A DNA stretch of 64,000 nt from SHVO01 sp041905795 (GTDB lineage Bacteria; Pseudomonadota; Alphaproteobacteria; Rhodospirillales; Rhodospirillaceae), in assembly GCA_041905795.1 (NCBI GenBank), contig JAYRKL010000021.1:1-64000 (forward strand), given 5' to 3'. The notes under the pieces are model-generated. The model ran no database searches. It saw only the letters and a program-made list of their open reading frames with translations, and was not told the DNA's origin. Below, one piece after another: positions 17,508-25,861 of this stretch (position 1 is the stretch's first letter; every line of letters begins with the position of its first letter). Made by a program: the position numbers and the translations under genes.

Positions 17508-17524
17508 CGAGGGTTATACCCTCG
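17508..17524 (-). promoter_or_regulatory. Inverted repeat over the hpnN ribosome-binding region
   Basis: CGAGGGT-TAT-ACCCTCG, seven perfect base pairs with a 3-base loop, ending 2 bases before the hpnN ATG (17505). In the mRNA the hairpin would include the only purine-rich stretch (GAGGGT), so it could hide the ribosome site. A role is inferred from position only. Confidence 0.35.
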
Positions 17525-17544
17525 TCATGGGATGGGCTTAAGGA

Positions 17545-18399
17545 TTAATAGCCGTCATCGGCCGACCAATCCGCATGCCAGCGGGGGTCCGAGGCGGCGC
17601 CCTTGCGCTGGAAGCGGATATCCGTGGACACGCGCATCATGTCGACCTGGGTGTCGGTGGAGGCGTGCACGATCGACGGCGTGTGAACGACGAGATCGCC
17701 GGCCTTGAAATGCGCGGTCAGCCAGCGGCGGCCGGTCTGGTCCGACAGCCACTTGAGGTCATGGGTCAGCGGGCGCGCGTCATGGGCGCGGTCGGTGGGG
17801 GCGTGGGCTCGGCGCATCTCGGCTTCGAGGCCGGCGTCCTTGTGAGAACCGTCCAGGTACAGGAGCGCGCCGGCTTCCACCGGGCAGTCGCCCAACGGCA
17901 CCCAGATGGTGACCACGTCGGCGGCGACGCCGTCGATATAGGTCTTGTCGAGATGAGCGCGCGAGGCGCCTTTGCGTCCCGGAATGAAGTGGCGCAGCGG
18001 CGTGCGGCGGACCCGTTCGGCTTCGTCGTCGAAGATGGTCTCGGCGATCTCCTTGAACACCGGCAGGCCGGCGAAGGCGCGGAAGGTGTCGCCGCGGACG
18101 AAGGTGTGCGCGGGATGACCTTTGAGTCCGTGGCTGGGGAACGGCGGCATCACGCCGGCGAACGCGCCGCGGCGCGTGTCGCCGTCCTTGCACATTTCCG
18201 GCCCGAACATGTCGAGATAGGCGGCGCGCATATCCCACACCGTCTCCGCCGGCAGGGCGCCGCGCAGCAGCACATAACCGTCATCATGGTAGCGCGTACG
18301 GATGTCCGACAACGCTGTCGGGTCGGTCTCGCGCAGCGTGCCGAAGTACTGGGATGTGTATGGGATGGCGCTGCTGTTTGAGGTCAGCGTCGCAGTCAC
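17545..18399 (-). CDS. Phytanoyl-CoA dioxygenase (PhyH)-family Fe(II)/2-oxoglutarate oxygenase
   Basis: A 284-residue double-stranded beta-helix oxygenase. The iron ligands are visible as HLD in SRAHLDKTYID and a distal His in GDLVVHTPSIVHAS; the 2-oxoglutarate-binding Arg is likely in MMRVSTDIRF. The open frame reaches 18552, but GTG at 18399 has a GGGGG site 5 bases upstream and gives a product starting at the family's usual position. It sits between hpnK and hpnN on the same strand. PhyH enzymes hydroxylate many lipid and small-molecule substrates; a hopanoid substrate is inference. Confidence 0.83.
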   Translation of the reverse strand: MTATLTSNSSAIPYTSQYFGTLRETDPTALSDIRTRYHDDGYVLLRGALPAETVWDMRAAYLDMFGPEMCKDGDTRRGAFAGVMPPFPSHGLKGHPAHTFVRGDTFRAFAGLPVFKEIAETIFDDEAERVRRTPLRHFIPGRKGASRAHLDKTYIDGVAADVVTIWVPLGDCPVEAGALLYLDGSHKDAGLEAEMRRAHAPTDRAHDARPLTHDLKWLSDQTGRRWLTAHFKAGDLVVHTPSIVHASTDTQVDMMRVSTDIRFQRKGAASDPRWHADWSADDGY

Positions 18400-18512
18400 T
18401 AGAACCCCCGAGACGTGTATCTTGTTGTCGCTATTGAAATTTTGGCGCCATACTATCGGCGACCGCCGGGAAAGCAAGAGTTCGCGTGGTCCCCGCGGCT
18501 GCGGCGGCTGCG

Positions 18513-18626
18513 GAGCGCGATCGCGGCAGAGGGAATCGAAATCACGCGGCATAGCAATCGCGCTCTAGGTTCTTATGCGGCCGCAGTTTTAACCGCCGAA
18601 CCGGTTCCTGCTTCGGCGTGAAATGC
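18513..18626 (-). repeat. Dispersed two-hairpin repeat, copy E (divergent)
   Basis: Read on the minus strand: hairpin 1 begins GCATTTCAC, with the stem GCCGAA...TTCGGC around GCAGGAACCGG (18583-18626). Hairpin 2 has arms GAGCGCGAT / ATCGCGCTC (18513-18521 and 18557-18565) around a loop that contains GATTTCGATTC. It starts directly after the hpnK stop and fills most of the gap before the dioxygenase-like gene. Confidence 0.65.
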
Positions 18627-18627
18627 T

Positions 18628-19431
18628 TTAGCGCAAGTCGGCGAATCCCACGGTTTTCACGCCCAGATCGCGCAGGGCGGCTGCAACCATAGGGCTGAGT
18701 AAAGCCTCGAGTTCCCCCAAGCGGTCGTAGCCGGGCGCCTGCGCCTCCAAGTCCGGCGTGCTCCGGCTCGCCGGATGAAAATAGAATTCGGTCACGCCGT
18801 CCTCGATGCGGGTCAGGGCCGCAAGCACCTTTTCCGCCGTGAGGTGGCCGGTGTCGGCCATGCCCGCCAGGACATCGTTGTGGCGGATGCCGGCCGCCCG
18901 CAGCCGCCGGCGCAACAGCGCGAGCCAGGGTGTCAGCAGCCCGGCGGGCCGCTCCCACGGCAGGCGCATGGCCGGCACGCCGAAGTCCCGGGCGACGGCG
19001 ATGACGATGCCCAGCACGGTCGGATGCAGATGCATGTGGTTGTGGGCGTTGACATGGTCGAGCGTGAGTCCGGTCGCGCGGAAGGCCTCGAACTGGGCGC
19101 GGATCTCGCGTGCGAGATCGCGCCGCGCCGCCGGTGAAAAGAACCAGTGAATCCCCGCCACGGCAAGGTTGCCGGGAAGATTGCCGGCGGCGTCGGCGAG
19201 CGCGGGGATGTCCGCGGGCGGCAGCAGCGCTTTGCCGTCGGCCACGGTCACATGCAGGCCGACGCGCAAGGACGGCAGGCGCTTCGCCCGGGCCACGGCG
19301 TCGGCCGCGGCCGGCGCGCCCATCATCAGGCTGGCGCAGCTCAAGACGCCGTTTGTATGCGCTTGTTCCACCGCCTCGTTGACTTCGGGCGCCAGCCCGA
19401 AGTCGTCGGCGGTGAAGATCACCTGCTTCAT
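18628..19431 (-). CDS. hpnK: Hopanoid-associated deacetylase HpnK (YdjC-like)
   Basis: A 267-residue YdjC-family carbohydrate deacetylase. HpnK removes the acetyl group from N-acetylglucosaminyl bacteriohopanetetrol made by HpnI, preparing it for HpnJ. The metal-binding TADDFGL near residue 8, the GLHVTVADG block and DHVNAHNHMHLHP near residue 125 are visible, and EFYFHPA occurs near the end. The ATG at 19431 begins MKQVIFTADD; a longer frame to 20499 only shadows hpnA. It is divergent from hpnA with 69 bases between starts, and is separated from hpnI-hpnJ by several genes. Confidence 0.92.
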   Translation of the reverse strand: MKQVIFTADDFGLAPEVNEAVEQAHTNGVLSCASLMMGAPAAADAVARAKRLPSLRVGLHVTVADGKALLPPADIPALADAAGNLPGNLAVAGIHWFFSPAARRDLAREIRAQFEAFRATGLTLDHVNAHNHMHLHPTVLGIVIAVARDFGVPAMRLPWERPAGLLTPWLALLRRRLRAAGIRHNDVLAGMADTGHLTAEKVLAALTRIEDGVTEFYFHPASRSTPDLEAQAPGYDRLGELEALLSPMVAAALRDLGVKTVGFADLR

Positions 19432-19500
19432 AATATTGTATCCGGCGGGTGGTTGGTTTACGCAAAGCCAGGATAGCGGCTGACAAGGCATTTTGCATAC

Positions 19501-20484
19501 ATGACCGCTCTGGTCACGGGCGCCACGGGATTCATCGGCTCCGCCGTCGCGCGGGCGCTGTTGGCGCGCGGCGAGACGGTGCGGGTGCTGGCGCGCAGGG
19601 GCGGCGACCGGCGCAACCTCCAGGGCCTGGATTTCGAGATCGTCGAAGGCGACCTGCGCGACCCGGAGGCGCGCGCGCGCGCCGTCGCCGGCATTGCCAG
19701 CCTCTATCACGTGGCGGCCGATTACCGGCTGTGGGTGCCCGACCCCGCCGCCATGTACGCCACCAATGTGGACGCCGCCGCCGATCTCCTGCGCCGCGCC
19801 GCGGACGCCGGCGCCAAACGCATTGTCTACACGTCCAGCGTCGCCACGCTCGGCATCCCCAAGGACGGCGGCATCGCCGACGAAACCACGCCGGTGGACC
19901 TGGCCGAGATGATCGGCCCTTATAAGCGCTCCAAGTTCATGGCCGAGGGCGCGGTGAAGGCGCTGGCGGCCCAAGGCCTGCCGATCGTGATCGTCAACCC
20001 GTCCGCGCCGGTGGGCCCGCGCGACGTCAAGCCGACGCCGACCGGGCGCACCGTGATCGAAGCGGCGGCCGGGCGCATGCCGGTGTTCGTCGACACCGGC
20101 CTCAACATCGTCCATGTCGATGACGTGGCCGCGGGCCATCTGCTGGCGCACGACAAAGGCCTTGCCGGTGAACGTTATGTGCTGGGCGGCGAGAACATGA
20201 CCTTGGAGCAGATCCTGGTGCGCATCGCCGCCATCACCGGCGGCCGCGCGCCCAGGATCAAATTGCCGGTGGCCGCGATCCTGCCGATCGCCCATGCCGC
20301 CGAGATTTTTGCCCGCCTGTTCCGCCGCGAACCGTTCGTCACCGTCGACGGCGTCAAGCTCGCCAAGAAGCGGATGTTCTTCTCCAGCGCCAAAGCCGCG
20401 CGGGACCTCGGCTATGCCGCCCGCCCGGCCGACGAAGCGCTGCGCGACGCCATTGCCTGGTTCCGCGCCGCGGGGATGCTTTAG
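19501..20484 (+). CDS. hpnA: Hopanoid-associated sugar epimerase HpnA
   Basis: A 327-residue extended SDR of the HpnA group. VTGATGFIGSAVARALL gives the NAD(P)-binding site, YTSSVATLG and the catalytic YKRSKFMAE follow, and the central VDDVAAGHLLA block is typical. HpnA is consistently linked to hopanoid clusters, with the sugar substrate not firmly established. It diverges from hpnK, so the 69-base gap (19432-19500) must hold both promoters. It ends near the terminator of cspA, which is on the opposite strand. Confidence 0.9.
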   Translation: MTALVTGATGFIGSAVARALLARGETVRVLARRGGDRRNLQGLDFEIVEGDLRDPEARARAVAGIASLYHVAADYRLWVPDPAAMYATNVDAAADLLRRAADAGAKRIVYTSSVATLGIPKDGGIADETTPVDLAEMIGPYKRSKFMAEGAVKALAAQGLPIVIVNPSAPVGPRDVKPTPTGRTVIEAAAGRMPVFVDTGLNIVHVDDVAAGHLLAHDKGLAGERYVLGGENMTLEQILVRIAAITGGRAPRIKLPVAAILPIAHAAEIFARLFRREPFVTVDGVKLAKKRMFFSSAKAARDLGYAARPADEALRDAIAWFRAAGML

Positions 20485-20499
20485 GCGCGCTTCCGGCAA

Positions 20500-20537
20500 A
20501 AGAAAAACGGCAGCCCGGAAAAACCGGCGCCGCCGTT
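20500..20537 (-). terminator. Rho-independent terminator of cspA
   Basis: On the minus strand, a G+C stem starting AACGGC and closing GCCGTT, with inner CCGG pairs around a TTTTT loop, is followed by TTTTCTTTT. It lies 60-97 bases after the cspA stop at 20597 and fits a single-gene transcript. Confidence 0.75.
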
Positions 20538-20596
20538 GGCAAAGACTGTCGTTCTGTCCGCCGGCCCTTGAGAAAGGCCTGGAGGGAAGAGGGGAC

Positions 20597-20800
20597 TTAG
20601 CCCGCCTTCAGGTTCGCCGCCGCGGTCTTGCCGCGTTCGGTGACCAGGTCGTAGCTGACGCGCTGGCCTTCGACGAGGGTGTCCATGCCGGCGCGCTCAA
20701 CGGCGGTGATGTGCACGAAAACGTCCTTGCCGCCGTCGCTCGGCTGAACGAAACCGTAACCCTTCACCTTGTTGAACCACTTCACAGTTCCAGAAGCCAT
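20597..20800 (-). CDS. cspA: Cold-shock protein (CspA family)
   Basis: A 67-residue cold-shock-domain protein, the usual full length. RNP1 (KGYGFVQP) and RNP2 (VFVHI) nucleic-acid-binding motifs are intact. It binds single-stranded RNA or DNA and acts as an RNA chaperone. GGAGAG lies 8 bases before the ATG. The 5' leader contains an 11-base-pair hairpin immediately upstream of the ribosome site, and a terminator follows, so it is likely transcribed alone. Confidence 0.95.
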   Translation of the reverse strand: MASGTVKWFNKVKGYGFVQPSDGGKDVFVHITAVERAGMDTLVEGQRVSYDLVTERGKTAAANLKAG

Positions 20801-21130
20801 TTCTCACTCTCCGTAGATGCGTTTTGCGCAAAGTGCTGCGCAAAACGGCGCGCAGCGTCCGACAACCAAGGATTTGGATGTGACTTGAGGGAGCGCCCCC
20901 AGGGGCAAGGCCGAGGGCCGGAAGACTGGTGGTGCTGGCAAGGTCAGGCCAAAGCTCTCAATTGCATAAGAATGAGGCCCCGCGGACCTTGTAAAGTCAA
21001 GAAACTTCAGGCAGGCGTGCACAGGCGCCGGCTGCGGTTGCGGGAGGCCGCGCGCGATATAAAAGTTAACGGCCGCACCGCCTTGGAGTTGCGGCAAAAT
21101 GCGTGAGGCGATGCCCGAGGGGAAGAGGCG
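20801..21130. other. 330-base intergenic region between cspA and the GT61 gene
   Basis: Divergent promoter region: cspA reads left from 20800 and the GT61 gene reads right from 21131. It holds the cspA 5' leader with its hairpin at 20820-20847. The open frames across it have no ribosome site or protein features, and I recognise no RNA gene. Confidence 0.5.
20820..20847 (-). promoter_or_regulatory. Leader hairpin upstream of cspA
   Basis: Perfect 11-base inverted repeat CGTTTTGCGCA / TGCGCAAAACG with a 6-base loop, ending about 19 bases before the cspA ATG and just before GGAGAG. It has no T-run in the cspA direction, so it is not a terminator for that gene. It may be an RNA structure acting on cspA translation or a DNA operator. 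Confidence 0.5.
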
Positions 21131-22246
21131 TTGGACAAGGTCCTTAATGTTATCGACATTACCCGCGTCGGCGCGGAGGTGGCGCCGGGCGACCTCGGCC
21201 GCGGCGCCGGGCCATTGGTTTACGCGCGGGTTTCCGGCGAGTCGCCGCTCGTCCTGACGGCGCCGGTTTTCCTCAATCGCGCCGAATTCGCCGCGGTATT
21301 TCCCGAAGGGCCCGCGCGCCGGGGCGAAGACGTGATCTGTGCCGTGCAGGACTGTTTCCTGATGGGGCCGTTCGGCGCGGTGGTGCTGCCGACGGGACAC
21401 CTCTTGCGTCAGTCGGTGATCAATCTCGACGGCGACGCGCTGCAGTACAGCCTGGCGCAATTCGCCGGCCAATATCCCGGCGCGCAGATCCCGTGGAGCA
21501 GCGCCGAACAGCCGGTGTTCGCGGTCAACAGTTACGCCACCAACAACTACTTCCATTTCCTGGTCGACAGTCTCGCCAACCTGCATTGGCGCGCGCGTGT
21601 GCCCGGCGCCGCGGCTATGAAATGTATCGTCTCCGGCTACGGCCCCGCGGCCGAGGCGACCTTGCCGTTCATTCCTTCGGCCTATGGGGCCTTGAACCTC
21701 GCGCCCGCGGCACTCCAGGCTTTCGACGGCACGCTGCTGTTCTGCCGGTCGGTGATGTTCCCGCGCCGCGTCACCGGCGCAGACCCGGCGCGGGTCATGT
21801 GGCTGCGGCAGAATTTCGGCGTCAGCGGCGCGCGCGGGACGGACAAACTCTACATCGCCCGCGGCGACGCCCAGCGGCGCAAGATTGTCAACGAGCGCGC
21901 GCTCATGGCGCGCCTGGAGAAACGCGGGTTCATCTGCGTGGCGCCGGGCGCGTTGCCGGTGCGCGATCAGGCGGCGCTGTTCGCACGCGCGCGCCTGACG
22001 GTGGGGCCGCACGGGGCGGGGCTGGCCAATTGCGCCTTCATGGCGCCCGGCGGCGCGGTCGTGGAACTCACCCATACCGGCCGCGTGGTCGGCACTTATC
22101 ACGAACTCGCAAGCGCCGCCGGGCTCGGATACGGCGTCGTGGTGGGCGAGATGCGGGGCGACCCCAGCCAGCCCATCCTGGCGGATTTCGAAATCGATCC
22201 CGAGACAATGGACGCGGCCATCGATGCCGCCGAACAGGCGATTTAG
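21131..22246 (+). CDS. Glycosyltransferase family 61 protein
   Basis: A 371-residue protein of the GT61 (DUF563) type. The family core is visible as NNYFHFLVDSLANL in the middle, KLYIARGDAQRRKIVNE, and the C-terminal GPHGAGLANCAFM block. Related proteins transfer sugars in polysaccharide or glycoprotein synthesis; the acceptor here is unknown. The start is TTG at 21131 with a GAGGGGAAG-type site just upstream. It stands alone between cspA and a histidine kinase on the other strand. Confidence 0.8.
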   Translation: MDKVLNVIDITRVGAEVAPGDLGRGAGPLVYARVSGESPLVLTAPVFLNRAEFAAVFPEGPARRGEDVICAVQDCFLMGPFGAVVLPTGHLLRQSVINLDGDALQYSLAQFAGQYPGAQIPWSSAEQPVFAVNSYATNNYFHFLVDSLANLHWRARVPGAAAMKCIVSGYGPAAEATLPFIPSAYGALNLAPAALQAFDGTLLFCRSVMFPRRVTGADPARVMWLRQNFGVSGARGTDKLYIARGDAQRRKIVNERALMARLEKRGFICVAPGALPVRDQAALFARARLTVGPHGAGLANCAFMAPGGAVVELTHTGRVVGTYHELASAAGLGYGVVVGEMRGDPSQPILADFEIDPETMDAAIDAAEQAI

Positions 22247-22297
22247 ATCCTCGTCTGCGATGATCCGGTTTTTTGGTGCATCGGTTTCGCGCTCCGG

Positions 22298-23680
22298 TCA
22301 GCCGAAGCTCTTCATGGCCGGCGCCGCGATCAGGCGCGCGGACGGCAGCTGCAAGGTCACGACCGTGCCTTCGCCGCGGCGGCTGGCCAGCGACAGCGAT
22401 CCGCCGTGCAGCTTCATCATCTGGTCGGCCAGCGGCAATCCCAGGCCGGTGCCGTGCACCAGCCGCCGTTCGCTGTCCCGGCCCTGCACGAACGGCTTGA
22501 ACACCTCGGCCAGTTCGTCCTCGGAGATGCCGACACCGGTGTCGGCGACGACGATGGCCAATCCCTTGGCGTTGCGGTGTGCGTCGATGGAAATGCGTCC
22601 GCCCGGCGGCGTGAACTTCACGGCATTGGACAGGATGTTGAGCAGCACCTGATCGAGCTTGCGTCCGTCGGCCACGACCTCGGGCATTCCAGGCGCGGTG
22701 GTGACGTCGAGCGTGAGCCCGGCACCGTCCATGCCCTGGCGCATCAGGCGGGTCACGCGCTCGATCAGCGCCGGGATGCTCACCGGCTCCTCGTCCAGCT
22801 CCAACTTGCCTTCCTCGACCTTCGACAGGTCCAGGATGTCGTTGATGATGCCCACCAGGTGCCGGCCGCTCTCGTGGATGGCGCGGGCGAAGTCGATGTA
22901 TTGCGGATTGCCGACCGGGCCCTTGAACTGGTTATGGATCACCTCGGCGAAGCCGATGATGGCGTTGAGGGGCGTGCGCAGTTCGTGGCTCATATTGGCG
23001 AGGAAGCGCGACTTGGCGCGGTTGGCGGCCTCGGCCTTATAGGCGAGGTCGGCGTTGGCCATGCGCAGGCGCACGTTCTCGACGAAGGTGTCGTAGCTGT
23101 AGCGCGCCGACAGCAGCATGCAGACCGCGTAGACGGCGGTGTAGGCATAGAAAGTCGTGGGCACGTCGCCGGGCTGCGCCACGAAAGCGGTCCAGGCCGG
23201 GACCACGCTGAAGGCCAGGAAGCCCATGAGCGCGGCCGGGATCGAGAACAGCATCATGGTGCTGCCGGACGCCATGCCGATCACCACCAGGCAGATCAGC
23301 AGCTGCACCTCGGGATCGTGCACGCGGACCAGCAGAGAGGCGGCGAGGCCGCCCCAGAGGGCGCCGAACGCCAGCGACCAGACGCAAATCCGGGTGATCG
23401 TCGTGTCGCCGACCGCCGAGGGGCGCCGCCGATGGCGGTGCCTCAGCCATAGCGACAGCTGCCAGGCGGCGATCATCTGGAGGGGAGCCACCGTGGCCAG
23501 CAGCAGGGTATGATCGACCGACGACCAGGCCGCGGCCGCGAGCATCAGGGAATTGAAGGCGTGGGCGGCGGCGGACACCCCTTGTTGCCGCGCCATCAGG
23601 CGCAGGCGCTCGACATTGATCTCCCGTTCGATCTCGGGAGTGAAGGCGGGTTTCAGCCAGAGAGCGTGCCAACGGGCCAT
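22298..23680 (-). CDS. Membrane-bound sensor histidine kinase
   Basis: A 460-residue kinase. N-terminal half (about 40-195) has around six hydrophobic segments with little periplasmic loop, so the signal may be sensed in the membrane. The HisKA motif FLANMSHELRTPLNAIIGFAEV places the phospho-His near residue 232. The ATPase N, G1 and G2 boxes (LLNILSNAVKFTPPGG, VVADTGVGI, GTGLGLPL) are intact. No response regulator is adjacent; it is an orphan. Its target is unknown. Confidence 0.9.
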   Translation of the reverse strand: MARWHALWLKPAFTPEIEREINVERLRLMARQQGVSAAAHAFNSLMLAAAAWSSVDHTLLLATVAPLQMIAAWQLSLWLRHRHRRRPSAVGDTTITRICVWSLAFGALWGGLAASLLVRVHDPEVQLLICLVVIGMASGSTMMLFSIPAALMGFLAFSVVPAWTAFVAQPGDVPTTFYAYTAVYAVCMLLSARYSYDTFVENVRLRMANADLAYKAEAANRAKSRFLANMSHELRTPLNAIIGFAEVIHNQFKGPVGNPQYIDFARAIHESGRHLVGIINDILDLSKVEEGKLELDEEPVSIPALIERVTRLMRQGMDGAGLTLDVTTAPGMPEVVADGRKLDQVLLNILSNAVKFTPPGGRISIDAHRNAKGLAIVVADTGVGISEDELAEVFKPFVQGRDSERRLVHGTGLGLPLADQMMKLHGGSLSLASRRGEGTVVTLQLPSARLIAAPAMKSFG

Positions 23681-23789
23681 TCAGGCGGTCTTACGGCTCA
23701 CAGGTTCCTGGCCTATTAGAGTGGATTTGACGCGGCGGCACAACTCGGACGACGAAGTCCCTCGCCACCGCAACGCGGGAGATATTGAC

Positions 23790-24401
23790 ATGTATGTGCC
23801 GGAGGCATTCCGCCAGGACGATCCCGAGATCCTCCGGGATTTCATGCGCGCGCACCCTTTCGCCACCCTGGTGACCAGCACCGATAACGTCCCCCAGGTG
23901 ACGCATTTACCCCTGATGCTGGAAAACGGCGTGCTGCGCGGGCATCTGGCGCGCGGCAACCCCCACTGGAAAAAGATTGCCGCCGGCCAGCCGGCCCTCG
24001 CCATTTTCATGGGTCCGCACGCCTACGTGTCGCCGCAATGGTATCCCGGCAAGAAAGTGGACGGCAAAACCGTGCCCACCTGGAATTACGCGGTTGTCCA
24101 TGCCGCCGGCGGCATCCGGGTGATCGAGGATGCGGATTGGCTGCGCGCCCACGTCACCGCGCTCACCGACCGGCAGGAAGCGCCGCTGGCGGAGCCATGG
24201 AAGGTGACGGACGCTCCGGAGGATTACGTCAGGAAAATGCTCACGGCGATCGTCGGCGTGGAACTCACCATCACCAGCCTGACCGGCAAATGGAAGCTCA
24301 GCCAGAACCGGGCCGCGGCCGACCATGACGGCGCGCGGGATGGCCTGGCCGCTCAAGGCGGCGCCGGCGCGGATGTCGCCGCGATGATGAAGAGATATTA
24401 G
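23790..24401 (+). CDS. PaiB-like FMN-binding protein
   Basis: A 203-residue protein of the PaiB family (FMN-binding split barrel). Visible family blocks are MYVPEAFRQDD at the start, VTHLPLML, GHLARGNPHWK, the HAYVSPQWYPGK motif and PTWNYAVVHA, then the C-terminal ITSLTGKWKLSQN. PaiB was first described as a regulator of sporulation and protease genes in Bacillus; in proteobacteria it is probably a flavin-dependent enzyme of unknown substrate. GGGAG lies 8 bases before ATG 23790, which is better than the longer frame from 23553. Confidence 0.88.
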   Translation: MYVPEAFRQDDPEILRDFMRAHPFATLVTSTDNVPQVTHLPLMLENGVLRGHLARGNPHWKKIAAGQPALAIFMGPHAYVSPQWYPGKKVDGKTVPTWNYAVVHAAGGIRVIEDADWLRAHVTALTDRQEAPLAEPWKVTDAPEDYVRKMLTAIVGVELTITSLTGKWKLSQNRAAADHDGARDGLAAQGGAGADVAAMMKRY

Positions 24402-24424
24402 ATCCAGCCGACGAGGGCCGGCAC

Positions 24425-25858
24425 CTAAACGGCGGTGCCGCCCACGGTCATCTGCGAGATTTTCAGCGTCGGCTGGCCTACGCCACAGGGCACGCCCTGG
24501 CCATCCTTGCCGCAGGTGCCGATGCCGGGGTCGAGCGCCATGTCGTTGCCGATCATGGTCACCTTGCGCATGGCGTCCGGGCCGTTGCCGATCAGGGTGG
24601 CGCCCTTGACCGGGCGGCCGACCTTGCCGTTCTCGATCAAATAGGCCTCGGTGGCCGAGAACACGAACTTGCCCGAGGTGATGTCGACCTGGCCGCCGCC
24701 GAAGTTGACGGCGTAGAGGCCCTTCTTCACCGACTTGATGATGTCCTCGGGCGCCTTGTCGCCGGACAGCATGAAGGTGTTGGTCATGCGCGGCATGGGA
24801 TGATGGGCGTGGGACTGCCTGCGTCCATTGCCGGTGGGCTTCATGTTCATCAGCCGCGCGTTGAGACGGTCCTGCAGGTAGCCGACAAGGATGCCGTCCT
24901 CGATCAGGACGTTGCGCTGGGTGGGCGTGCCTTCATCGTCGATGGTCAGGGAGCCGCGCCGGTCGGTGAAGGTGCCGTCGTCGACCACGGTCACGCCCTT
25001 GGCCGCCACCTGCTGGCCCATCAGCGAGGAGAACGCCGAGGTTTTCTTGCGGTTGAAGTCGCCTTCGAGGCCGTGGCCGACCGCCTCATGCAACAGCACG
25101 CCGGGCCAGCCCGGCCCCAGCACCACTTCCATCTCGCCGCCGGGCGCTTCGACGGAGTCCAGGTTCACCAGCGCCTGGCGCAGGGCCTCGTCCACGGCCG
25201 CTTTCCAGGTGCCCTCCTTGAGGAAGTCGCCATAGGTGGACCGCCCGCCGGTGCCGTAGCTGCCGGTCTCCATGCGCTTGCCGTCGCCGACGACGATGGA
25301 GACGTTGAGACGCACCAGCGGCCTGATGTCGGCCGCCGGCTGGCCGTTGGCGCGCACGATGTGCACCGCCTGCCAAGATCCGCTGAGCGAGGCGCTGACC
25401 TGCTTGACCTTGGGATCGAGCCCGCGCGCATACGCGTCGATGGCCGCCAGCACCGCGATCTTTTCGTCGAACGGCGCCAGCGGCAGCGGATTGGCGTCGG
25501 TGTAGAGCTGCTGGTTGGTGCCGATGGGCGGCGCGGCCAGGACGCCGCCGGAGCCGGTGCGGACGGCCTTCACGGTTTCACCCGCGCGCGCGATGGCGTC
25601 CTCGCTGAAGGTGGTGGCGTGGGCGTAACCGGTGGCTTCGCCGGAGACCGCGCGCAAGCCGAAGCCCTGGGAGGTGTCGAAAGAGGCGTTCTTCACCCGG
25701 CCGTCATCGAAGCTGAAGCTCTCCGACTGGCAGTATTCCAGGTACAGTTCGCCGTCGTCGCAGCCCTTGAGGGCGTCGCCGACGATGCGGTCGACGTTCC
25801 GCTTGTCCATGCCGGTCTTGGTGAAGAACAGGTTCTCGGTCAGGGCGATGTCGGCCAT
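24425..25858 (-). CDS. tldD: Metalloprotease TldD
   Basis: A 477-residue TldD subunit of the TldD/TldE protease, known to act on modified peptides such as microcin B17 precursor and the CcdA antitoxin. The zinc motif HEAVGHGLEGD (HExxxH, His257 and His262) is intact and the C-terminal GTCGKDGQGVPCGVGQP block is typical. Size matches the family. It lies three bases after the heme A synthase gene and on the same strand. The partner gene tldE (pmbA) is not in the window. Confidence 0.95.
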   Translation of the reverse strand: MADIALTENLFFTKTGMDKRNVDRIVGDALKGCDDGELYLEYCQSESFSFDDGRVKNASFDTSQGFGLRAVSGEATGYAHATTFSEDAIARAGETVKAVRTGSGGVLAAPPIGTNQQLYTDANPLPLAPFDEKIAVLAAIDAYARGLDPKVKQVSASLSGSWQAVHIVRANGQPAADIRPLVRLNVSIVVGDGKRMETGSYGTGGRSTYGDFLKEGTWKAAVDEALRQALVNLDSVEAPGGEMEVVLGPGWPGVLLHEAVGHGLEGDFNRKKTSAFSSLMGQQVAAKGVTVVDDGTFTDRRGSLTIDDEGTPTQRNVLIEDGILVGYLQDRLNARLMNMKPTGNGRRQSHAHHPMPRMTNTFMLSGDKAPEDIIKSVKKGLYAVNFGGGQVDITSGKFVFSATEAYLIENGKVGRPVKGATLIGNGPDAMRKVTMIGNDMALDPGIGTCGKDGQGVPCGVGQPTLKISQMTVGGTAV

Positions 25859-25861
25859 GGG

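Noticed and set aside
15709..17541. 610-residue plus-strand open frame
   Set aside because: Antisense to hpnN; composition is typical of a shadow frame.
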